From Verrucomicrobiia bacterium (GTDB taxonomy: Bacteria > Verrucomicrobiota > Verrucomicrobiia > Opitutales > Cerasicoccaceae): DNA of 64,000 bases. A program made the position numbers and the translations under genes. Under the pieces are notes generated by a model. That model was not told where the DNA came from and did no database searches. It worked only from the letters and a program-made list of their open reading frames with translations. Location of the stretch: the NCBI GenBank assembly GCA_030432235.1, contig JAUIHT010000005.1:186001-250000 (forward strand), given 5' to 3'. Of the stretch, positions 18,348-26,677 are shown piece by piece (positions within the stretch are counted from its first letter, which is position 1; each line of letters begins with the position of its first letter).

Positions 18348-19400
18348 CTACTGGCTCAAGCCGATGGTAAAGTTTTCCACGCCGGTATTGCTGTAAAACC
18401 AGCGCGTACCGGCAAATGATCCCAACCAGTAAATCCAGTCCCCGGCATCCACTTCGTAGAGCCACGGGTAGATATCCGGGCTCGCCCACACCCAGGAAGC
18501 GAAGGCAATATCGTAGATATACACAGCCTCCCCGCTCTGCGGTGGCTCTCCGTCAATCCAGCGTGGTCCCGGGCCGGTAAAATACCACCAACCCTGGCCA
18601 TTGACCCAAACCCAGCCAATCGGTGGCGGCAAGATACTGAAAGTCGACAACTGCGCACCGGCGGTGCCACGTATCCCGACGATTTGGGTGTTGTTCTCCA
18701 GTTTGCTGAAACTCTGTCCGGCATAGTCCCCCAGAACCATCGTAGGGTTGTACGGACCCTGGTCGGAGATGCCAATGTCGACGTCGTAGAAATTCACTCC
18801 CGACGGCCCTAGGACCGCGAGCTCGGAGGCCAGCGTGTCGCGCACACCGATGATTTGCTCCACCGGCAACTGGCTGATTCTGACTCCATCGTAATCTCCA
18901 CCCTGAAGCGCCACATCGCGGGTGAAATTGGAGTCCTCGCCGGTTTCGATGTTGTAAAGCGAGATACCGCCGGCACTGAACAGGGCCAGTTCGCGGGCCT
19001 CACGCTTGCGCAGGCTGAGCAGGTTGACGTTATTGGTCAGGTCGGTGATCGCCATGCCGTCGAAGGGCCCTCCGCTGAGGGTCGGGTTGTAGACGGCGGC
19101 GAGCGTACCGTCCCCAATATTATAGACGTTCAGGCCGGTTTGGGAGCCCCACAGGACCAACTCGGAGCCACCATCCGTTTCGCTGGCTTCACGCACACTG
19201 ACGATGACATCGACGGGAACGGCATCGAGCCGCACGCCGTCAAATTCACCGCCTGAGAGGACCGGATCGAAAGTGACGGCAATGTTGCCGGTCTGCACAT
19301 TGAGGGTCTGAATACCCTTGCCCATGGCCGGGCTCAAACTCGCCCAGATGCCAACGAACACGATGAGAAGTCGAACCAAGGTAGAATGTTGAGGTTTCAT
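18348..19400 (-). CDS. Secreted repeat protein with Trp/Tyr-rich C-terminal module
   Basis: Starting at the ATG at 19400 the protein has 350 residues and a signal peptide (LVRLLIVFVGIWASLSPAMG). Residues 41-257 form four tandem repeats of about 55 residues with the pattern x-P-x-L-x-G-G-x-[FY]-D-G, then [SG]-[VIL]-R, SEL-[AV], and [GS]-x-N/S-x-Y-[ND]-[IV] (for example FDPVLSGGEFDG, YNPTLSGGPFDG, VALQGGDYDG); beta-propeller blades are plausible. Residues 260-345 are a Trp/Tyr-rich module (IGWVWVNGQGWWYF, SPDIYPWLYEV) shared with the sulfatase upstream and with the protein at 40722-42299. The sulfatase stop lies 19 bases upstream of this start, so the two are probably co-transcribed. Function unknown; likely surface-located or secreted. 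Confidence 0.72.
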   Translation of the reverse strand: MKPQHSTLVRLLIVFVGIWASLSPAMGKGIQTLNVQTGNIAVTFDPVLSGGEFDGVRLDAVPVDVIVSVREASETDGGSELVLWGSQTGLNVYNIGDGTLAAVYNPTLSGGPFDGMAITDLTNNVNLLSLRKREARELALFSAGGISLYNIETGEDSNFTRDVALQGGDYDGVRISQLPVEQIIGVRDTLASELAVLGPSGVNFYDVDIGISDQGPYNPTMVLGDYAGQSFSKLENNTQIVGIRGTAGAQLSTFSILPPPIGWVWVNGQGWWYFTGPGPRWIDGEPPQSGEAVYIYDIAFASWVWASPDIYPWLYEVDAGDWIYWLGSFAGTRWFYSNTGVENFTIGLSQ

Positions 19401-19419
19401 GACTTTACGAGGTTGTGCC

Positions 19420-21486
19420 CTAAGCGGGCTGGTGGGCTCGGTTTTGCTTCCAGGGGGAACCGGCAGCAAGCATCTGGCGGGTTTCCCGATTAAGCTGCAA
19501 GGGCTGCGGTCGCCCCACTGGCCGGTCGGGCATGGCCTTTTCGCCATGGAACCAGTCCGGCGGTGAGCCGGGATGGCCCAGCAGGCTGACGGTCGGCGAC
19601 GGCCCGGGCAGCGTTATCCACTGTGCGGTTGTGAAATCGTAGAAAGCACGCGGATCGCTGGTGCCGACCTCGTAGTACAGCCAACTGTTGGTGTAGTAGC
19701 TGTAAATCGTGGGATACAAGGTCGAGTTGGTGTAGAACCAGCCGATTGCCAGATCGTAGAACCAGAACTCGTTTTGCACCGCACCGGTCCCGCCGCAGAA
19801 GAGCCAGCCGAGGTCGTCCTGATAAATCCAGGGGAAGTTGACGCCGTAGAAGGCCCCGAACCAGGGCGAGGTGTACCAGCCATTGTCCAGTGTGGAGAGC
19901 GTGCCGAAGTAGCGCACCGGCCCGCTGGGTAGGGGCTGCAACCGCCGGTTGACCTCCGCCGCCAGCGTTGCTTCGAGACGCGCGCGCTGGGTGGTGTAAT
20001 CGTCGTAATAGGGATTGCCCGTGTTGGCTACGTTCTGCATCTCCGGCGGGTCGTTGACGAGGTCGTACATCTCGTACTGGCTGGCCGCTTGGCCGTTGCC
20101 GTCGTAGTAGACGCTGTACTTGTAGTTGGTCTCGATCAGCGTGTGCATGCGGTTTGGCGGCGGCACCACCTGGTCGAGACATTGGCCGCAACGGATGTCG
20201 TCGTAGGTGAACAGAATGTTCTCCTGCACCGTCGGGGCGTTTCTGGGATTCAGCAGAACACTCGACATGTCGCGCCCTATGAAGGTGTAGTTCTCCAGGT
20301 TCGGCACATCGGCCAGCGTGGCGAGGGTCGGCAACAAATCCACCAGCGAAATAAGCTGATCCGTGTCGAAGGCCTGACTATAGAGCTTGGGATTGGAGAA
20401 AACCAGCGGCACGCGCAGGGCCTCATCGTACATATTGAACGACTTCTGACGCAGGCCACCGTGGGCCATACCCATTTCTCCGTGATCGGAGGTGCGGACT
20501 ATGAGCGTGTCGTCGATGAAGCCGCGATTGCGCAAGGCATCGATGACCGAGCCGATCTGATTATCGATGCGCTGGAGGAGATTAGCGTAGAAGTTGAGGT
20601 ACTTCGTCTTATCGGTATCCGTGGGAAGCGTACCCAGGCCCGCAGCAAGAGTGATCAGGTACTGCCATTGGGCATCGGGCTTGTAATTGGCTCGCAGGTC
20701 TTCACCCACGGTGCTCGGCAGTCCCACCGGCCCTTCCAGCCAGCCGTCGGTATAGCCGCCGTCCAAGTAAGTGTTTGGATAACTCAGTGTGTCGTGCGGG
20801 TTGACCAATGACACGACCAGACAGAAGGGTTTGTCGTCATCGTAAGTGTTGATGAAGTTCAACGCGTCGTCGATGAAGCGCGCATCGTTGTCCGCGATGC
20901 CGCCGCCGAAGTTGTACAGGGCGGTATCGCCGCCAGCGTCGGGCGGATCCCAGTTTTCAAAACCGTACTGCCCCACATCCGAGGGCTGCGAGACCACGCC
21001 CGCGGCTTTACTCATGTGCCACTTGCCCTTGTAGAAACAACGGTAGCCCGCCGCCTGGAGGACCGTCGCCAGGTTGGGTAGTGTCGGGTCCAGCACGACT
21101 TCGGAAGCCGACTGGGAGCAGCCTTCGGACAAGGTTTGCGTCACCCCGTGCTGCGCCGGATACAACCCGGTAAAAAGGCTGCTGCGACTGGGCGAGCACA
21201 TGGCCGAAGGACAGTAAGCCTTGTTGAAGGTCAGACCGTTAAGCTGAAGCTGCAACATGGCCGGGGTGTACTCCTGGGACCAGTTTTCCGGGAAGTGCTG
21301 CTCAGCCCGCTGCTGGTCGGTGATCAACAGGACGATGTTCGGCTTGCTGGGCAGTTGACCGACAGGGGTACTGGTTGAATCAAGGGTAGTGGCCTGTGCG
21401 GAAGCCGAACGGGGCATGACACCGCCGGCCAGAGTAGCGGCACCGATAGAGGCCGCGGTGGACTTTACGAAGTCACGACGTTTCAT
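19420..21486 (-). CDS. Tat-exported sulfatase with Trp/Tyr-rich C-terminal module
   Basis: A 688-residue arylsulfatase-type enzyme. The start at 21486 gives a twin-arginine signal (MKRRDFVKSTAASIGAATLA); an ATG at 21540 would place it internally. The sulfatase core has the metal-binding LLITDQQR near residue 54 and the formylglycine motif C97-S-P-S-R101 in the YCPSAMCSPSRSSLFTGLYP segment, so Cys97 should be matured by a formylglycine-generating enzyme, not found in this window. KGKWHMSK and HGEMGMAHG are further active-site segments. Residues 535-626 are a Trp/Tyr-rich module (LGWLFCG, IGWFYTN, LYPTIYSYY), an unusual addition for a sulfatase, followed by a basic tail. The substrate is probably a sulfated polysaccharide, by analogy with marine Verrucomicrobiota; this is inference. 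Confidence 0.9.
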   Translation of the reverse strand: MKRRDFVKSTAASIGAATLAGGVMPRSASAQATTLDSTSTPVGQLPSKPNIVLLITDQQRAEQHFPENWSQEYTPAMLQLQLNGLTFNKAYCPSAMCSPSRSSLFTGLYPAQHGVTQTLSEGCSQSASEVVLDPTLPNLATVLQAAGYRCFYKGKWHMSKAAGVVSQPSDVGQYGFENWDPPDAGGDTALYNFGGGIADNDARFIDDALNFINTYDDDKPFCLVVSLVNPHDTLSYPNTYLDGGYTDGWLEGPVGLPSTVGEDLRANYKPDAQWQYLITLAAGLGTLPTDTDKTKYLNFYANLLQRIDNQIGSVIDALRNRGFIDDTLIVRTSDHGEMGMAHGGLRQKSFNMYDEALRVPLVFSNPKLYSQAFDTDQLISLVDLLPTLATLADVPNLENYTFIGRDMSSVLLNPRNAPTVQENILFTYDDIRCGQCLDQVVPPPNRMHTLIETNYKYSVYYDGNGQAASQYEMYDLVNDPPEMQNVANTGNPYYDDYTTQRARLEATLAAEVNRRLQPLPSGPVRYFGTLSTLDNGWYTSPWFGAFYGVNFPWIYQDDLGWLFCGGTGAVQNEFWFYDLAIGWFYTNSTLYPTIYSYYTNSWLYYEVGTSDPRAFYDFTTAQWITLPGPSPTVSLLGHPGSPPDWFHGEKAMPDRPVGRPQPLQLNRETRQMLAAGSPWKQNRAHQPA

Positions 21487-21606
21487 AAGCGATTTCGTAG
21501 ATTGTTTGAGGGATTCCTTGGCGCTATGGCTGCAACGCAACCGTAGATATTCTACTAATGTTTAATATTAAAACTTTTGGCAACTGCACGCCCTACTTTA
21601 TGAATC

Positions 21607-21640
21607 GGGCAAAGTATCGTACGGATCCGGTCTTTTGCCC
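21607..21640. promoter_or_regulatory. Inverted repeat upstream of the LytS-like kinase
   Basis: GGGCAAA (21607-21613) and TTTGCCC (21634-21640) form a perfect 7-base inverted repeat with 20 bases between. It lies in the gap between the divergent sulfatase and kinase genes and could be an operator; no protein is implied. Confidence 0.25.
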
Positions 21641-21660
21641 CAAAATGCCGCTTTGCCACC

Positions 21661-22767
21661 GTGTGCAAAAGTGCCATCGTGTCACTTGTGCCAAACAATA
21701 TCCTCAGTGCCGCCGCCTATGACCCGGCCAGCCGCAAGCGGCTCTTTTGGTACCTGCAGGCACTGGGTTGGACCGGCATGGGGCTGATCACGGTATTTTT
21801 TATGTCCTCGGGCTTTACCCCCTGGCAAACGGGGGCGTTTCTGGCTGTTTACCGGACGGTATTCGCCTTGGTCGTGACCAGCCTGGTCCACCCCCTGTTT
21901 CATCGCCTGCGCAGCTACCCCAAGCTGGCAGTCAAAATAGGGCTGGTGCTTGTGTTTTGCGCGGTGGCGGGATTTGCGGATGCCAAAAGTACGCAATTCC
22001 TGGCGAAGCTCATCGGGTCGGACTTGGAGGCGCCGACAGCCCAGCTGTTTCTTTTTGCCAGTCCCATCCTGCGCTTTGTCGTCTTCAGTCTATGGTGTGT
22101 ACTCTATTTTGGCATCAGCTACTGGCTGGATACCCAGAAAGCTCTTCTCCAAGCTACCCAAGCCGAGGCGTATGCCCGCGAAAGCGAATTGCGACTGCTC
22201 CGCGAGCAGGTGAACCCCCATTTCCTTTTTAACGCGCTCAACTCCATCTTGGCCGACGCCGACAATCCAGTCAGGGTCCGGGCGGTGGTCCTGGCCCTGG
22301 CGAAGTATCTGCGTTTCTCTTTTCAGCAGAACGCCGACATCGAGCCGTTGGGGGTCGAACTGGAGGCGCTCGACAACTACCTGCAGGTTGAGAAGGCCCG
22401 CTTCGAGGAAAAACTCGAATACTGCATCGAGGCCGACAAGGACGCGCGAAGCACCCCGGCACCTGTCGCTCTGGTGCAGCCGCTGCTGGAGAATGCCATC
22501 AAGTACGGGCAACGTTCGGAAACCCGGCCCTTGCGCCTGTCCATCGAAGCAAAGGTGTCGGCTGGCCAACTGCAAATCCGCGTGTGTAACACCGGCGCGT
22601 GGATCGAGCCGGGAACCCATGACAGTACCGGTACAGGCCTGGCTAATTTGAGGCGACGCCTCGCCCTGCTTTATCAGGGCGCAGCGACTTTGAAAACCCA
22701 TCCGGGCGAAAACGAGGTGGCCGTTTGCGTGAGCCTTCCCATCCAAGACAAGGAGGCCAAGCCATGA
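21661..22767 (+). CDS. LytS/YehU-type sensor histidine kinase
   Basis: A 368-residue membrane histidine kinase. About four hydrophobic segments occupy residues 28-155, followed by a short coiled linker and the His_kinase (LytS/AlgZ-type) motif LLREQVNPHFLFNALNSI carrying the phospho-accepting His, then an HATPase domain with PLLENAIKYG (N box) and TGTGLANLRRRL (G box). There is no extracellular sensor domain beyond the membrane segments. The GTG at 21661 is used; a second GTG at 21679 is equally possible, and no clear ribosome-binding site is seen. The stop overlaps the ATG of the response regulator (ATGA), so the pair is translationally coupled. Confidence 0.9.
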   Translation: MCKSAIVSLVPNNILSAAAYDPASRKRLFWYLQALGWTGMGLITVFFMSSGFTPWQTGAFLAVYRTVFALVVTSLVHPLFHRLRSYPKLAVKIGLVLVFCAVAGFADAKSTQFLAKLIGSDLEAPTAQLFLFASPILRFVVFSLWCVLYFGISYWLDTQKALLQATQAEAYARESELRLLREQVNPHFLFNALNSILADADNPVRVRAVVLALAKYLRFSFQQNADIEPLGVELEALDNYLQVEKARFEEKLEYCIEADKDARSTPAPVALVQPLLENAIKYGQRSETRPLRLSIEAKVSAGQLQIRVCNTGAWIEPGTHDSTGTGLANLRRRLALLYQGAATLKTHPGENEVAVCVSLPIQDKEAKP

Positions 22768-23498
22768 CCCGTACCCTCCGCGCCCTGATAGTGGATGACG
22801 AACGACCGGCCCGGCGCTGGCTGCGGCAATTACTTCACAAACACCCCGAAATCGTCATTGCCGGTGAGGCCGACGGGGTCAATAGCGCACGGAAACTGGC
22901 GGCCACCGAACGGCCGGATATCGTCTTTCTGGATGTGCAAATGCCTCCGGGCAGCGGCTTCGATGTCCTGCCTGCCTTACCAGTGGACTGTCGCGTGGTC
23001 TTCGTTACGGCCCACGATAACTTCGCCGTCAAGGCCTTCGAGGCCAACGCGCTCGATTACCTGCTCAAGCCCGTTCATCCGGAACGTCTGGCGGAGACTG
23101 TCCGGCGGCTGTTCGTGCCCGCAAAGCCCTTGGCGGCGGCCACCGAGGTTATCCTGGGTCTGCAGGACATTGTGCCTTTGCGGGACCGGTCGATCTTCCA
23201 GATGACGCGCGTGGAGGCCATCGCGGCGATTCAAGCGGATGGCGCCTACGTCCGCATCCTGGCTCACGGGCAACCGTCCATTTTGGTTCTGGGTGGCATC
23301 GGAGAGTGGCAAAAGCGTCTCCCGGAGCCGCCCTTTGTCCGCCTGGACCGCTCTCTCCTGATCAACGTAACGCACCTCAAGGAAACGAGGTCGCATTCCC
23401 GCGACGAGACCGATCTCTTTTTAAACGGCTGTACGCAACCCCTGAAGCTCGGACGCACCGCCTCCCAACGCCTGCGGAGGCTACTAAAGCAGGCCTGA
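22764..23498 (+). CDS. LytTR-family response regulator
   Basis: A 244-residue two-domain regulator. The receiver domain begins TLRALIVDDERPARRWL (acidic pair DDE), with the phospho-acceptor Asp in DIVFLDVQMPPGSGFD and the conserved Lys in LDYLLKPVHPERL. The C-terminal LytTR DNA-binding domain covers roughly residues 135-244 and ends in FVRLDRSLLINVTHL...LKLGRTASQRLRRLL. The ATG at 22764 overlaps the kinase stop by one base pair of codons (ATGA); a longer frame from 22725 is rejected because it would run into the kinase. Targets are not evident; the divergent sulfatase is one candidate by position only. Confidence 0.95.
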   Translation: MTRTLRALIVDDERPARRWLRQLLHKHPEIVIAGEADGVNSARKLAATERPDIVFLDVQMPPGSGFDVLPALPVDCRVVFVTAHDNFAVKAFEANALDYLLKPVHPERLAETVRRLFVPAKPLAAATEVILGLQDIVPLRDRSIFQMTRVEAIAAIQADGAYVRILAHGQPSILVLGGIGEWQKRLPEPPFVRLDRSLLINVTHLKETRSHSRDETDLFLNGCTQPLKLGRTASQRLRRLLKQA

Positions 23499-23511
23499 TA
23501 AGCACCCGCAC

Positions 23512-23554
23512 TTTATGCTTTGAGCTTTCCCCTTTTTGCTCTTTGCTCCTCCGA
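23512..23554 (+). repeat. Pyrimidine-rich pre-start tract of leuB
   Basis: CTTTATGCTTTGAGC and CTTTTTGCTCTTTGCTCC units lead straight to the leuB ATG. The composition and unit length resemble the tract before leuA. Confidence 0.45.
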
Positions 23555-24658
23555 ATGTCCAAAACCCTGAAGTTTGCAGTATTGCCGGGCGACTACATCG
23601 GCCCGGAAGTCATGGAGGTCGCCCTCGAGGTGCTGAAGGCGGCTACGGAGCCCCACGGCATCACGCTGGAATACACCACCGCCGACGTCGGCGGCGCCGG
23701 TATCGACAACCATGGCAAAGCCCTGCCCGACTCCACCCTGGAGGTTTGCAAGAGCGCCGACGCCATTCTCTTCGGCTCCGTGGGTGGCCCCAAGTGGGAA
23801 AGCCTGCCGCCCAAGGAACAGCCCGAGCGCGCCGCCCTCCTGCCGCTGCGCAAGGCGTTCAGCCTCTACGCCAACGTCCGCCCCGGCCTGCTTTTCAAAG
23901 AACTCGTCGACGCCTCCCCGCTCAAGACCGAGCGCATCCCCGAGGGCATCGACATCGTCTGCATCCGCGAGCTGACCGGCGGCATCTATTTCGGCCAACC
24001 CAAGGAAACCAAGGAAGTCGACGGTGAACTCCAGGCCTGCGACACCATGGTCTATAAGGTCAGCGAAATCGAGCGCATCGCCGAGGTCGCCGCGCAAACC
24101 GCCCTCGCCCGCCCCAACGGCAAGGTCTGCTCCGTCGACAAGGCTAACGTGCTCGAGACCTCTGTCCTCTGGCGCAAGACCGTCATCGAGTACTTTAAGA
24201 AGAACCATCCGGACATCCCGCTGTCCCACATGTACGTGGACAACGCCGCCATGCAGCTCGCCCGTGACCCGAACCAGTTCGACGTGCTCTTCACCGAAAA
24301 TATGTTCGGGGACATCCTCAGCGACGAGATGGCCGTCATCTGCGGCTCACTCGGTATGATGAGCAGCGCCTCGCTCGGCACGGGCAAGAACGGTCACGGC
24401 CAGCCCTTCGGCCTCTACGAACCCGCCGGCGGCACCGCCCCGGACATCGCAGGTCAAGGCATCGCCAACCCCTGCGCGCAAATTCTCTCCGCCGCCATGA
24501 TGCTGCGCTACTCCTTCGGCCTTGGCGACATCGCCACGGGCATCGAGCAGGCTGTCCGCAAGGCCGTCGAGGACGGCATCCGCACCGGCGACATCGCCTT
24601 CGGCAAAGAGTCGGTCGGGACCAAGGAAATGGCGGCTGCTATCGTAGAACGGCTTTAA
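23555..24658 (+). CDS. leuB: 3-isopropylmalate dehydrogenase
   Basis: Oxidatively decarboxylates 3-isopropylmalate with NAD in leucine synthesis. The ATG at 23555 gives 367 residues starting MSKTLKFAVLPGDYIGPEVM; the open frame extends upstream into the response-regulator gene and the pyrimidine tract, which is not credible coding. Visible motifs are VLPGDYIGPEV, GSVGGPKWESLPPKEQPER, RELTGGIYFGQP with the substrate-binding Arg, DKANVLETSVLWR, and the C-terminal metal and NAD segment LFTENMFGDILSDEMA...GSLGMMSSASLG...EPAGGTAPDIAGQGIANP. Length and order are standard. leuA is 20 kb upstream. Confidence 0.97.
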   Translation: MSKTLKFAVLPGDYIGPEVMEVALEVLKAATEPHGITLEYTTADVGGAGIDNHGKALPDSTLEVCKSADAILFGSVGGPKWESLPPKEQPERAALLPLRKAFSLYANVRPGLLFKELVDASPLKTERIPEGIDIVCIRELTGGIYFGQPKETKEVDGELQACDTMVYKVSEIERIAEVAAQTALARPNGKVCSVDKANVLETSVLWRKTVIEYFKKNHPDIPLSHMYVDNAAMQLARDPNQFDVLFTENMFGDILSDEMAVICGSLGMMSSASLGTGKNGHGQPFGLYEPAGGTAPDIAGQGIANPCAQILSAAMMLRYSFGLGDIATGIEQAVRKAVEDGIRTGDIAFGKESVGTKEMAAAIVERL

Positions 24659-24668
24659 TAGACGATTA

Positions 24669-24739
24669 CTCTCACGGAGGCACAAAGAGCTTCGATACAA
24701 TTTGAATAATACCTTTGTGCCTTAGTGCCTTTGTGAGAG
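24669..24739. repeat. Palindromic element between leuB and the LolC-like gene
   Basis: The outer stem CTCTCAC (24669-24675) / GTGAGAG (24733-24739) and the inner stem GCACAAAG (24680-24687) / CTTTGTGC (24713-24720) are both perfect. The CACAAAG/CACGGAG repeats recall the CACGAAA elements elsewhere in the window. It may end the leuB transcript. Confidence 0.6.
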
Positions 24740-24752
24740 AAAGTATTAACCC

Positions 24753-25982
24753 ATGCCCTGGTACCTCTACCTAGCACTTAAGCAGCTCTTCCCGACGGGG
24801 CGGTGGTTTTCGTTCTTCGCGTTCGTGTCCATCGTGGGGGTGATGCTGGGTGTGGCGGTGCTGGTCATTGTGCAGAGCGTGATGAACGGCTTCGGGGCGG
24901 AGATACGGGACAAGCTCGTCAAAACCTTTGGCCATGTGCGCATCGAGACCGGACAGATCATCTACGACCCGGAGGCATTGATCGAGGAGCTGGAGGCCGA
25001 TCCCGCTGTGGATGTGGCCAACCAGTTTGCCGAGGGCATGGTGCTGCTGCAGTTCGAGAACCGCCCGTCGTTTCCGGTAGTGCGCGGCATCGACGTCAAC
25101 ACCGAGGACCAGGTCATCCCCATCGACGACTTCGTTTGGGGCGGCACCCTCGACGACCTCGACGACGAGCGCATCTTCGTCGGCTCCGGCTTAGCCAAGT
25201 CGCTTGGGCTGGGCGTCGGGGATCACGTCGAAGTCTATTCACCGCTCATGCTGGAGAAGCTGAAGGCCGACGAGGTGCTCCTACCGCGCGAGCTGGAGGT
25301 GGCAGGCATCTTCGAGACCGGTTACGGGCAAATCGACGGCAACACCGTGGTCGTCACGCTCCGCCTCATGCAAGAATTGTACGCGCTCGGCGATGGCGTG
25401 CATGGCGTCATGGTTAACCTTAAAGACGAAACCGCCGCTGAGGAGTTCGCCCATGCTTACAGCCAGACCCACGAACGTCCCCTGCGTGCAACGACCTGGC
25501 TGGATGCCAACCAGGATTTGTTGTTCGTTCTGCGCCTGGAGAAGAACGTCATGTTCTTCATTATTATTTTCATCATCCTGGTGGCATCTTTCTCCATCGC
25601 TAACAGCCTGCTGACTTCTGTCGTGCGTAAGACACGCGAAGTCGGCCTGCTCGGTGCCATGGGGGCGCTACCGCGTGACATCGGCTGGATCTTTGCCCTG
25701 CAGGGATTCATCATCGGTGTGGTGGGCACCACTGCGGGCATGGCTTTTGCCTTCACTGCCCTGGCCTACCGCAACGAGTTCGTCCACACGCTGGCTAAAT
25801 GGACCGAGACTGAGGCCGCCCTCGTGCGCTTCTACCAGTTTGTCAACCTGCCGGTGCGCTACATGCCAAAGGACCTCATCATCATCGGCCTGAGTGCTAT
25901 CGTCATTTCGACTCTGGCAGGATTGCTGCCCGCCTGGCGCGCCGCCAGATTAAAACCTTCCGATGCCCTGCGCAATGAGTGA
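24753..25982 (+). CDS. LolC/LolE-family lipoprotein exporter permease
   Basis: A 409-residue inner-membrane subunit of a LolCDE-type ABC machine that extracts lipoproteins destined for the outer membrane. Topology fits the family: one membrane segment near residues 20-45 (FFAFVSIVGVMLGVAVLVIV), a large periplasmic MacB-like domain, then three segments after about residue 265 (FFIIIFIILVASFSIANSLL, IFALQGFIIGVVG, IIIGLSAIVISTLAGLLPAW). The conserved cytoplasmic KTREVGLLGAMGA motif contacts the ATPase. Its end overlaps the start of the ATPase gene. One permease only is seen here; it may be a LolF-like single permease or pair with a paralogue elsewhere. Confidence 0.92.
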   Translation: MPWYLYLALKQLFPTGRWFSFFAFVSIVGVMLGVAVLVIVQSVMNGFGAEIRDKLVKTFGHVRIETGQIIYDPEALIEELEADPAVDVANQFAEGMVLLQFENRPSFPVVRGIDVNTEDQVIPIDDFVWGGTLDDLDDERIFVGSGLAKSLGLGVGDHVEVYSPLMLEKLKADEVLLPRELEVAGIFETGYGQIDGNTVVVTLRLMQELYALGDGVHGVMVNLKDETAAEEFAHAYSQTHERPLRATTWLDANQDLLFVLRLEKNVMFFIIIFIILVASFSIANSLLTSVVRKTREVGLLGAMGALPRDIGWIFALQGFIIGVVGTTAGMAFAFTALAYRNEFVHTLAKWTETEAALVRFYQFVNLPVRYMPKDLIIIGLSAIVISTLAGLLPAWRAARLKPSDALRNE

Positions 25983-26658
25983 GGCAACTCCCATACTTTC
26001 CTCGCTGGGCCTGGCCAAGGCGTTCAAAGGCCCGGACGGCGTCGTGCGCGTGCTCGAAAGCGTGGACCTGACCGTGGCGCCGGGCGAGAGCGTAAGCATC
26101 CGCGGCGAATCCGGCGCAGGCAAGACCACCCTGCTCTACCTGATTTCCGCCCTGGAGACACCCGACCGCGGCGAGCTGCACTGGGATGGCGTCAATGTCA
26201 TGAAAAAGTCCGCCTCCTGGCGGGCCCGGCGTCGTGGCGACTTCATGGGCTTTGTTTTTCAGGCCTACTACCTGATTCCCGAGCTCAACGCCCTGGAGAA
26301 CGTCCTTATCGCCCGCAGGCTTGTCGGCAAAGTGACTCCGGCAGACCGCCAGCGCGCCACGGAATTGCTCGAGCGCGTCGGCCTCAAAGAGCGCCTCAGG
26401 CACACCGGGCAACAACTCTCCGGTGGCGAGCGCCAGCGCGTCGCCCTGGCCCGTGCGCTTATCAACCGCCCGCGCCTCATCCTCGCCGACGAGCCCACTG
26501 GCAACCTCGACGAGCATACCGGCGACGAGGTCATGGACTTGTTGCTCAACCTCACCAACGAGGAGCAGACCGCGCTTGTCCTCGTCACCCATAATCCAAC
26601 CTTCGCCGAGCGCACCCACCGTCACTTGTTCCTCAAAGCCGGTGAAATGCAGGTGTGA
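25975..26658 (+). CDS. lolD: LolD-type ABC transporter ATP-binding protein
   Basis: ATPase powering the neighbouring LolC/E-like permease. Walker A RGESGAGKTTLL, the Q-loop VFQAYYLIPEL, the signature LSGGERQRVALARAL, Walker B LILADEPTGNLD and the H-loop VTHNP are all intact. The ATG at 25975 gives 227 residues and overlaps the permease stop by eight bases; an ATG at 25963 would add four residues. The length and the MacB/LolD-type sequence are standard, and the pairing with a LolC/E permease supports lipoprotein release rather than macrolide export. Confidence 0.93.
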   Translation: MSEATPILSSLGLAKAFKGPDGVVRVLESVDLTVAPGESVSIRGESGAGKTTLLYLISALETPDRGELHWDGVNVMKKSASWRARRRGDFMGFVFQAYYLIPELNALENVLIARRLVGKVTPADRQRATELLERVGLKERLRHTGQQLSGGERQRVALARALINRPRLILADEPTGNLDEHTGDEVMDLLLNLTNEEQTALVLVTHNPTFAERTHRHLFLKAGEMQV

Positions 26659-26677
26659 ATGGTAGTTGCACCCCCGC

